Shown here: piece by piece, positions 21,892 to 28,093 of the stretch
Layout of the letters: every line of letters starts with the position of its first letter
Position numbering within the stretch: position 1 is the first letter of the stretch
Source of the DNA: CAISDA01 sp050258555
GTDB lineage: Bacteria; Bacteroidota; Ignavibacteria; UBA10030; UBA8401
DNA length: 28,093 nucleotides
Direction of reading: 5' to 3'
Assembly: GCA_050258555.1 (NCBI GenBank)
Contig: JBLMZA010000163.1
Span: 1 to 28,093, forward strand
Made by a program: the position numbers and the translations under genes
The notes under the pieces: generated by a model
Seen by the model: only the letters and a program-made list of their open reading frames with translations
Told to the model about the DNA's origin: nothing
Databases searched by the model: none

Positions 21892-22590
21892 TCAGCCTGC
21901 CTTTTCGAGAAGAAAAACGGGAATCAGTTCGAAAAGATTCGGAAACCGCTTCACCAGCAATTGTTTGAGAGCCGAAGGAATTTCAACTGATTCATGAGAA
22001 ACAACGCGCAAACCGCCGATGGCATCGACCAGGTTCATGAAATCGGTGATCGAAAACTGGTGTATATGGCCTGTCGAATACCATTCATAACCGAAGAGCA
22101 TGTGGCGCGGCATGCGTCCGCGGAAAAGCAGTTCCATCCTGTTCTTATAGAAGGCGAAGTTGGGGAACGAAACAATCTGTCGACGTGCAACGCGCTTCAT
22201 TTCGGAGAGAAGCGTTTCGGGATAGAGCACCATCTGCATGGTGACATTGCAGACCGCATAGTCGAAAGTATCGTCGGAATACGGCAGCACTTCATCGATC
22301 CTTCCGCACCGGACATCAAATCCGGCGCGCCGGCAGATCTCGACCCCGCTGGGAGAAAGTTCAATGCCCGCGGCAGAGCAGGACCGCTCTTTTGCCAGTT
22401 TGGAAAGAAGCGCGCCGTTTCCGCATCCAAGATCAACGACACGCGAATGAGGAGCGATCATGCGGGCGATGATGTCGTATTCCTGCCGTACTTCGGCCGG
22501 AGGCGTTGTATAGTCGTACTGGCGATTGTCCTGTCCGGCAGAAGCTGCACCCGTTGGATGATTCGTCGTTGTATTGTTCTCGTTCGTCAT
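21892..22590 (-). CDS. MetW-like SAM-dependent methyltransferase
   Basis: The product has 232 residues from ATG at 22590. Motif I is VVDLGCGNGALLSKL (D53-G59), followed by GIELSP and DTFDYAVCNVTMQ. The segment RRQIVSFPNFAFYKNRMELL...GRMP...YEWYSTGHIHQFSITDF is characteristic of MetW. In proteobacteria MetW works with MetX in methionine synthesis, but no metX is here, and this copy heads a polysaccharide operon, so methylation of a glycan or lipid intermediate is more likely. The start is uncertain: the strong promoter at 22601-22629 would give an mRNA starting near 22594, making 22590 almost leaderless. The ATG at 22605 lies inside that -10, and the frame is open to 22698. It is 6 bases from the flippase. 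Confidence 0.82.
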   Translation of the reverse strand: MTNENNTTTNHPTGAASAGQDNRQYDYTTPPAEVRQEYDIIARMIAPHSRVVDLGCGNGALLSKLAKERSCSAAGIELSPSGVEICRRAGFDVRCGRIDEVLPYSDDTFDYAVCNVTMQMVLYPETLLSEMKRVARRQIVSFPNFAFYKNRMELLFRGRMPRHMLFGYEWYSTGHIHQFSITDFMNLVDAIGGLRVVSHESVEIPSALKQLLVKRFPNLFELIPVFLLEKAG

Positions 22591-22600
22591 AGCGGTATCA

Positions 22601-22629
22601 AACATATCATAATTATAGGAGTTTGTCAA
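22601..22629 (-). promoter_or_regulatory. Promoter of the leftward polysaccharide operon
   Basis: Minus-strand TTGACA (22624-22629, perfect), a 17-base spacer and TATGTT (22601-22606). A TATAAT at 22612-22617 is too close to this -35 to be its partner. The predicted transcript would begin within a few bases of the ATG at 22590. Confidence 0.55.
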
Positions 22630-22655
22630 GAATGCCAGCCGGAGCACGCCTACTT

Positions 22656-22683
22656 TTGAAATTCGCTCATAATTTTGTATCCT
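22656..22683 (+). promoter_or_regulatory. Putative promoter of the glycosyltransferase-methyltransferase fusion gene
   Basis: TTGAAA (22656-22661), a 16-base spacer and TATCCT (22678-22683) lie in an AT-rich divergent intergenic region, with the predicted start about 40 bases before the ATG at 22730. Confidence 0.45.
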
Positions 22684-22729
22684 ATGAGGGAGCTTCACTT
22701 TCTTCTATCCAAACTGTCGCCGATCCGAT

Positions 22730-24529
22730 ATGAAAAAACTGCGGTATAAAGTGTTGTTTCTCGCGAGCTGGTATCCGAACAGGACAAACCCGGTGTTGGG
22801 CGTTTTTATTAGAAATAAAGCGTTGGCAGTCGCTCCGCTGTGCGATGCAGCCGTCTTGTATGTGACGCACGATCAAACCCTGCGAGAGAAAGTATACGAT
22901 ATCGTTGTTGAGAATGAAAACGAAATACCGACGGTACGCGTTTATTTTTCCCTTCCGTCCTCCCGCTTTCTTGCCGGTCTGGCGTATAATATCAGGTTCT
23001 GGATAGGGTATTATAAAGGGTGGAAGACCATAAAGCGCATCTGGGGCACGCCTGATATCGTTCATGCGAATGTCGTTGAACGGGCTGGCTTTATCGCGCT
23101 CGCGCTGAAACGGTTCAAGGGAATTGAATATGTCGTGACCGAGCACTCGACGCCCGATATCGCATATGTGAAAGGACACCGAACTTCGACGCGGTTTCCA
23201 TTCCGCAGGCTGAAGAAAATCATATACCGTGAAAGCGGCTGCTCCAATGTCGATTCGAACGCTTCGCTCTCCTATCTTCAGAAAGTCGGCATCGATGGCA
23301 ATCTTTGCGTCATTCCGAATGTGGTAGAAACAGACCCCCGTTTTCTGAACATGGCATCCCGGCATGAAAACGACGGCCGATTCATTGCCACGCATATTTC
23401 CATTCTCAATGAACGGAAGAATGTCGCCGACATCATACGCGTCTTTCAGAGGCTGTACTACGATCGGAACAAACATCAGATCGAACTGCACATCATCGGT
23501 GAAGGAGTGCAGAAGCGGCAGCTCGAGGAGCTCGCCCGCACTCTCGAAGTGCTCGACCGCTGCGTCTTCTTCCATGGATTCGTTTCTCAGGAAGAAAAGC
23601 TGCGCCGGTTGACTGCATCGGACGTCCATGTGCTCAACAGCAGCGAAGAGGGATTCTCCGTCGTCACTGCGGAAGCCATCTCCTACGGTGTTCCGGTCAT
23701 TGCCACTCGATGCGGGGGACCGGAAGATTTCGTCACTTCAGAGACGGGAATATTGATCGACAGGGACAATCCCGAGCAGCTCTTCGAGGCGCTTTTATCG
23801 ATGATCGAAGGCAGAAGGTCGTTCAATCGGACAACCCTTCAGACGTTCGGCCGCTCCCGGTTCAGTCCTGATGCCGTCGGAGCCATGACGTATGCGATGT
23901 ATGAGTCGGCGATCTGGCGATGGCACGCGGGCAACACGCACAAGATGCTTCGCATCGATCCTTCGTGGCGTGTGCTCGATGTGGGAAGCGGACATCAGCC
24001 CAATCGCAGAGCGAATGTCATTCTGGAAAAGTATATGGAGGGCACGATCCACAGGACCACGCAAGCAGCGGTTGTTCCCGGCGACAAGCAACTCGTCATT
24101 GGTGATGCACTGGCAATGCCTTTTCCCGACAAGGCATTTGACTATGCAATCGCTTCGCATATTGCAGAGCATGTGGATGATCCCCTGCAGTTCTGCGCTG
24201 AGCTCTCCCGCGCGGCACGCCATGGCTATATCGAAACACCAGGGCCCTTAACCGAATATCTGATGCCGACACCATCGCACAAATGGATCGTCTCGAAGCG
24301 AAACGGGGGACTTCATTTCCGGAAAAATACCGTCACACGCTCTGCTTGGCCCGCCTTCTTCCGGTTCTTTTATCTGAACCGTGACGGCTACGTAGGGTCG
24401 ACGCTTCGAAGCACAAATCCCGTCGTGAAAGCTCTCAACACCCTCCTTCTATTGGCATGGAAGGTCGTTCCCTTCGCATACACACGCTTGGAATGGAATG
24501 ATAAAATTCAGTGTACGCAGGAAAAATAA
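22730..24529 (+). CDS. Fusion of GT4 glycosyltransferase and class I methyltransferase
   Basis: One uninterrupted 599-residue frame contains two enzymes. Residues 1 to about 395 are a GT4-family GT-B glycosyltransferase: VLFLASWYPNRTNPVLGVFI at the start, VTEHSTPDI, THISILNERKNVADII, LHIIGEGVQKRQLEELA, and the donor-site EEGFSVVTAEAISYGVPVIATRCGGPEDFV-type block. Residues about 410 to 599 are a Rossmann methyltransferase: motif I VLDVGSGHQPNRRA (D417-G421), MPFPDKAFDYAIASHIAEHVDDP, and RHGYIETPGP. The C-terminal region is basic and hydrophobic (ALNTLLLLAWKVVPF). It would add a sugar and methylate it or a neighbouring one. It is divergent from the polysaccharide operon. Base composition is lower in GC than the left half. 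No ribosome site is visible. Confidence 0.88.
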   Translation: MKKLRYKVLFLASWYPNRTNPVLGVFIRNKALAVAPLCDAAVLYVTHDQTLREKVYDIVVENENEIPTVRVYFSLPSSRFLAGLAYNIRFWIGYYKGWKTIKRIWGTPDIVHANVVERAGFIALALKRFKGIEYVVTEHSTPDIAYVKGHRTSTRFPFRRLKKIIYRESGCSNVDSNASLSYLQKVGIDGNLCVIPNVVETDPRFLNMASRHENDGRFIATHISILNERKNVADIIRVFQRLYYDRNKHQIELHIIGEGVQKRQLEELARTLEVLDRCVFFHGFVSQEEKLRRLTASDVHVLNSSEEGFSVVTAEAISYGVPVIATRCGGPEDFVTSETGILIDRDNPEQLFEALLSMIEGRRSFNRTTLQTFGRSRFSPDAVGAMTYAMYESAIWRWHAGNTHKMLRIDPSWRVLDVGSGHQPNRRANVILEKYMEGTIHRTTQAAVVPGDKQLVIGDALAMPFPDKAFDYAIASHIAEHVDDPLQFCAELSRAARHGYIETPGPLTEYLMPTPSHKWIVSKRNGGLHFRKNTVTRSAWPAFFRFFYLNRDGYVGSTLRSTNPVVKALNTLLLLAWKVVPFAYTRLEWNDKIQCTQEK

Positions 24530-24572
24530 TAAATCAGCCGCCGACTGTCTCTCCGGCACAGGCGGCGGCTGA
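24522..24572 (-). terminator. Intrinsic terminator of the large T9SS protein gene
   Basis: A perfect 10-bp stem (24563-24572 with 24534-24543, 19-base loop) is followed on the minus strand by TTTATTATTTTTC. It lies 21 bases after the stop codon at 24594. The hairpin also sits 4 bases past the fusion gene's stop, but the plus-strand side has no T tract. Confidence 0.7.
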
Positions 24573-24593
24573 ACATGCTCGTGGAAAAACACA

Positions 24594-27500
24594 TCACTTC
24601 ATCAGAAGAAAGCGTCTAGTCTCCGAATAGCGCGTCTGATTTTTGTTTTCCCTGTCCACTGCGATTAGGCGGTAAATGTACATTCCACTCGATAATTTTC
24701 CCGCATTAAACGTAAGGCTGTAACATCCGGCGGACAATTTATCATCCACCAGCGTTTGAAGCTCGCGACCCACCATGTCATAGATTTTCAATTGCACCTG
24801 ACTCTCCACCGGGAGTGAAAAACCAATGACAGTCGATGGGTTGAACGGATTTGGATAATTTTGCATTAACGCATAGCGAGCCGGTACAGTAAGTTCATTT
24901 CGGTCGATTCCCGTCAATACTCCCCCGCCGATGAGAGTGATTTTCTCAATGCGCGTTTGAGCATTACTGAAGAAAAAGAGCGTATCGCTGTACTGCCGAA
25001 GCGAGTCAGGCGCGAACGTCACCATTACCTTCAACGTATCCCCTTTTTTAACCGGTCTCAGCCCGCCGACAACAGCGTTGGAGAACTGCTTCCCTCTGCA
25101 AATCATCGAATCGATGACAAGATCGTTGATCGAGGAATTCACAATGCTGAGCTGAAGTGTTTTAACGCTCGTCCGAAGAACATTCCCGAAATTCAACATT
25201 CCAGGCGCAGTGAACACGGGATATGGAGATGTCCCTTTCATGGGAATGCGGAGAGTTCCGCCATCCGAATTTATTGTCAACGTATCAGACGAAATCCCGA
25301 GCGATCCGGGTGAGAAAACCAGAGAAATGATCAGAGAATCATTTGCCTTGATCTCTTTGGCTGTGGTCGGCGAAACCGTGAAAGCGCTGGTGCCCGAAGA
25401 AACGGAGGCCAGCACCAGCGGATTGATCGATCGATTGTAGAGCGTGATGGTTGATTTTGACGAATCGTTCTTGCGCACATCCGCAAATACAACCGATACC
25501 GCACTTGCCGCAAGCTGCGGCTGCGGAGAACTGCCGCTTAAAGGGATCTTCACGACAGATTGCTGCGAATTATTCACTAAAAACAGTGTATCCAGAATGA
25601 CGCCATTCACGACAGGAACGAATGTGATCGCCAGACTGTCTTTCTGCGGAATCGTCAATGATGTTTTGGAAACCGAGAAGGCACCCGTATTCGTATATAC
25701 ATTGGTCACTTTCAATATATTTAGCGATGAATTTGACAGGATCAGAGTGGCCTTGCTGGCGACATTTCTCGGCACTTCTCCAAACAGAATCGTCGAGAGA
25801 TTCGTCGAAAGAAATGGATACGGCGAAGAGCCGGAAATGCGGATTGAATCCATTCCTCCTGCGTCATTGCTTGAAATGCGAATGACAGCGTTCACCTGGC
25901 CAAAAGCCCGAGGCATAAAACGAAGCGTATCGGTGAAAGATTCTCCCCCGGCCAAAACGGCGGAAGAAGATGTAACGGTAAAGGCGCTGTCGGATGACTG
26001 GATGGTCCCGATTCGCAGTGTATCTCCCCCCTCGTTGGAAATCACGAACGTTGTATCCTTCGCCAAAGACATCTTGCTTGTGCCTATGTTGATGAACGCA
26101 TTAACGGTCAATGAAGGGGGTGAAACAACGCCGATGGCGAGTTCCTTGAAACCAGTGAATGGTACCGTGCTCGTTAACGCCCCATCCTTGACAATGCCGC
26201 CGATATTGACCCAGGTTTCGGACGAAGCATTACGCTTAAGCCAGGTCAGCTTGGCGGAATTGATCACGTTCGATAATGCGCCGACTGGAATACTTACCTT
26301 TCCGTTCATATATGTCAGCTGAGGAGCATTGACGGACCAATAGTAGTCACTTACGGTGCTTGCTGTCTTGGGTAACGCTCCTGCAGCAGGTCCCTCGCCT
26401 GAATAGTACGACAGTTCGAGGGAACCGGGAGTGATGACGAAGGCGGAAAATGTGACGTTTGTCGCCCCCAGCGTCAATACAGCCTGCCCCATCCCGGGGG
26501 TCTGGGCAACAGTAACGACCTGCCATATGGTGAACACACTGTCCATGACATCGATGAGCGTCGGATCGCTCTGGTCCGTGATCTTGATCAGACAGGAAGA
26601 GGATATTGATTGTGGCACCGTCCAGGCATATGTCTGGCCCGAAGCAGCAATGTTCGTTGCAATCGTCGTCCACGTCTGACCGGAATTGAGCGAGTACGCC
26701 AGATTGACCGTTGAAATACCGCCTGCCGTCCATTGGATATTCTTCACCGATCCCGCTTTGATTTTTTCTCCGGCCATCGGTGAGGTGAGGGATAAATTGG
26801 TGATGGTAAATAGTTCATCGCTGACGTCATTCAACGCAGCATTCGCGGCATCTGAGACTCTTACCCTGCATTGTGTTGAAGCGTCGGAAGGAACTGTCCA
26901 CTGAAACGACTGATCCGATGCGGGTGCCGATGCCTTCACCAGTTTCCATGCCGTTCCATTGTCTGTTGTATACTCAATTTTTACATTTTGAACCGCTCCG
27001 CTCACCGTCCAGTTGATTGAATGAACCGATCCGCCATTCCATCTGACATTGGTGTTTGGAGTATTCACAACAATATTGGGTACATCATCGCTTGTAATGG
27101 TAAAGGGAGCCGCGCTGATCGAACTGTATGTGCCGCCGACAACAGACAGTTTAACCAGACAGTTGGGTGAAGAGGCAAATGGCGGCACCGTGAACGTATA
27201 ATTGCCCTTTGTTGCGACGATTGAATTCACGATCGGTATCCAGGATGCGCCGTTATCCTGCGATAATTCAATTTTAATATAACCGGTAAAGTTGCTGTTC
27301 CATGTGATGTTGTGTGTTGAATATGTTTTCCAGATTTCACCGCCATTTGGGGATGTAATGAATACTTTCGGAATGATGGCTTCTCCCATCTTTGCCACAT
27401 AGACGCCGGAAGAAGGCAACTGCACCGTCCCAATGGTGATCGGTCCGGTATAACCGCCGACAAAATATCCTGATCCTGTCACTCCGACACCGGCGCCGGA

Positions 27501-28093
27501 GCCTGTTTGATCGCCGCTGCCTGTGGCCTGCTTCGCCCACAGACATGTGCCATTTCCATCGTATTTCGCCATGAAGATATCGCGGTCACCACCGTTCGAA
27601 AGGACTGTGCCATTGAAATTAATCGTACCGCGAAAGTACCCCGTAACCAAGGTATTGCCGCCGGCATCAACGCCGATTCCCCGTCCTTCGTCTAAACCGG
27701 AGCAGCCGGGACTCTTAACCCACATCAGTTCACCTGCCGGATCGTACCGCGCGATATATGTATCGTAGCCTCCCGAGCCGCCAATCTGGGTTGTTCCAAA
27801 TTTCGCCGTTCCGTTTACGAAACCTGTGAGATACGTGTATCCGGCTGCATCAACGCCGATGCTGTTGCCATAGTCCAGCGATGAACTGCCAGCGTGACGC
27901 GCCCATACGTTGTTGCCATTTCCATCATACTTTGCAATGAAGATATCCCGATCGCCATAATTACTAAGGAGGTTATTGTCAAATTGGCCGCTATAAAGAT
28001 AATAGCCCGTGATGTAGCTGTTACCGTTTGCATCCACAGCAATGCCTCGGCCTTCATCGATACTGATGCCGCCGCCTTGTTTCGCCCATAGAC
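24594..28093 (-). CDS. Large secreted modular protein with propeller repeats, Ig-like and ASH-like domains and T9SS sorting domain (5' end outside window)
   Basis: The frame is open to the right edge, so 1165 C-terminal residues are visible and the true start lies outside. Visible residues 1 to about 238 are four SBBP-type beta-propeller units of 61 residues (DIFIAKYDGNG, GIGVDAGGNTLVTGYF). Three Ig-like, KRE9-like domains follow at about 241-332, 337-430 and 433-522, each with an I-x-W-T/N core and a TVP...C signature. After a spacer domain come about four ASH/HYDIN-like repeats with alternating NEGGDTL and F.P motifs (about 650-1060). The last 94 residues are the T9SS domain (LMQNYPNPFNPSTVIGF, YDMVGRELQTLVDD, SSGMYIYRL). 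It is an exported, surface-attached or released protein, probably adhesive or structural. No catalytic motif was seen. Confidence 0.92.
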   Translation of the reverse strand, partial: LWAKQGGGISIDEGRGIAVDANGNSYITGYYLYSGQFDNNLLSNYGDRDIFIAKYDGNGNNVWARHAGSSSLDYGNSIGVDAAGYTYLTGFVNGTAKFGTTQIGGSGGYDTYIARYDPAGELMWVKSPGCSGLDEGRGIGVDAGGNTLVTGYFRGTINFNGTVLSNGGDRDIFMAKYDGNGTCLWAKQATGSGDQTGSGAGVGVTGSGYFVGGYTGPITIGTVQLPSSGVYVAKMGEAIIPKVFITSPNGGEIWKTYSTHNITWNSNFTGYIKIELSQDNGASWIPIVNSIVATKGNYTFTVPPFASSPNCLVKLSVVGGTYSSISAAPFTITSDDVPNIVVNTPNTNVRWNGGSVHSINWTVSGAVQNVKIEYTTDNGTAWKLVKASAPASDQSFQWTVPSDASTQCRVRVSDAANAALNDVSDELFTITNLSLTSPMAGEKIKAGSVKNIQWTAGGISTVNLAYSLNSGQTWTTIATNIAASGQTYAWTVPQSISSSCLIKITDQSDPTLIDVMDSVFTIWQVVTVAQTPGMGQAVLTLGATNVTFSAFVITPGSLELSYYSGEGPAAGALPKTASTVSDYYWSVNAPQLTYMNGKVSIPVGALSNVINSAKLTWLKRNASSETWVNIGGIVKDGALTSTVPFTGFKELAIGVVSPPSLTVNAFINIGTSKMSLAKDTTFVISNEGGDTLRIGTIQSSDSAFTVTSSSAVLAGGESFTDTLRFMPRAFGQVNAVIRISSNDAGGMDSIRISGSSPYPFLSTNLSTILFGEVPRNVASKATLILSNSSLNILKVTNVYTNTGAFSVSKTSLTIPQKDSLAITFVPVVNGVILDTLFLVNNSQQSVVKIPLSGSSPQPQLAASAVSVVFADVRKNDSSKSTITLYNRSINPLVLASVSSGTSAFTVSPTTAKEIKANDSLIISLVFSPGSLGISSDTLTINSDGGTLRIPMKGTSPYPVFTAPGMLNFGNVLRTSVKTLQLSIVNSSINDLVIDSMICRGKQFSNAVVGGLRPVKKGDTLKVMVTFAPDSLRQYSDTLFFFSNAQTRIEKITLIGGGVLTGIDRNELTVPARYALMQNYPNPFNPSTVIGFSLPVESQVQLKIYDMVGRELQTLVDDKLSAGCYSLTFNAGKLSSGMYIYRLIAVDRENKNQTRYSETRRFLLMK
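27378..28091 (-). repeat. Four tandem 61-codon (183-bp) propeller repeats inside the large T9SS gene
   Basis: Units begin at LWAKQ, VWARH, MWVKS and LWAKQ, exactly 61 codons apart, and share D(I/T)(F/Y)(I/M)A(K/R)YD and G(I/V)G/AVDA cores. DNA identity is partial, so these are diverged repeats. The last unit is shortened. More units probably lie beyond the right edge, because the edge coincides with a unit boundary. Confidence 0.8.

Noticed and set aside
22612..22617. Perfect minus-strand TATAAT close to the operon start
   Set aside because: It lies 6 bases from the TTGACA at 22624-22629, too close for that -35, and no other -35 is found at normal spacing.
22682..23629. 315-codon minus-strand frame opposite the glycosyltransferase-methyltransferase fusion
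   Set aside because: It is antisense to a clear GT4 domain and shows no recognisable domain, membrane segment or ribosome site.
27378..28091. Possible CRISPR or DNA-level tandem repeat array
   Set aside because: The periodicity is 183 bp, in frame and diverged at the DNA level; it encodes protein propeller repeats, not short identical repeats with spacers.

Overview
The window looks like chromosomal DNA of a Bacteroidota/FCB-group bacterium, probably from the Ignavibacteria/Kapabacteria side. Two proteins end in a type IX secretion (T9SS) C-terminal domain of the NYPNPFNP type. There is a bacterial sphingolipid-type gene set. Many genes lack a Shine-Dalgarno site while a few have good ones. 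The left two thirds are GC-rich and the right third is clearly poorer in GC. The lineage is inferred; the sequence contains no rRNA or tRNA. I saw no insertion sequence, CRISPR array or phage gene. No gene-free stretch exceeds about 205 bases.

Layout. (1) Bases 1-5504: a leftward series of serine palmitoyltransferase (SPT), a GNAT-like acyltransferase, ilvE, a stand-alone cyclic-nucleotide-binding domain and UspA. A rightward NAD-dependent epimerase-type reductase lies across a divergent promoter region. SPT, acyltransferase and reductase match the three activities needed for bacterial ceramide synthesis, and IlvE could supply branched-chain precursors. The two divergent promoters between SPT and the reductase share their -10 bases. 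(2) 5550-7982: a GH94 sugar phosphorylase, leftward. (3) 8188-9936: a polyprenyl-phosphate glycosylphosphotransferase that primes polysaccharide synthesis, plus a small membrane protein. (4) 9950-10651: a metallophosphoesterase. (5) 10765-13996: a DUF1800/DUF1501 pair; the DUF1501 partner carries both a Tat-like signal and a T9SS sorting domain. (6) 14062-15842: KdsC phosphatase and a glycosyltransferase, overlapping by one base.

(7) 15881-22590: a compact leftward seven-gene surface-polysaccharide operon. In transcription order it has a MetW-like methyltransferase, Wzx-type flippase, CgeB-like glycosyltransferase, methyltransferase, GT8-like glycosyltransferase, a dTDP-4-keto-6-deoxyhexose 3,4-ketoisomerase and a DegT-type aminotransferase. 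The last two would make a dTDP-3-amino-3,6-dideoxyhexose. (8) 22730-24529: a rightward single-chain fusion of a GT4 glycosyltransferase and a methyltransferase. (9) 24594 to the right edge: the 3' part of a very large secreted modular protein with 61-residue propeller repeats, three Ig-like repeats, about four ASH-like repeats and a T9SS domain.

The main lead is the putative ceramide locus with its overlapping divergent promoters. The Tat-plus-T9SS pair and the glycosyltransferase-methyltransferase fusion come next.
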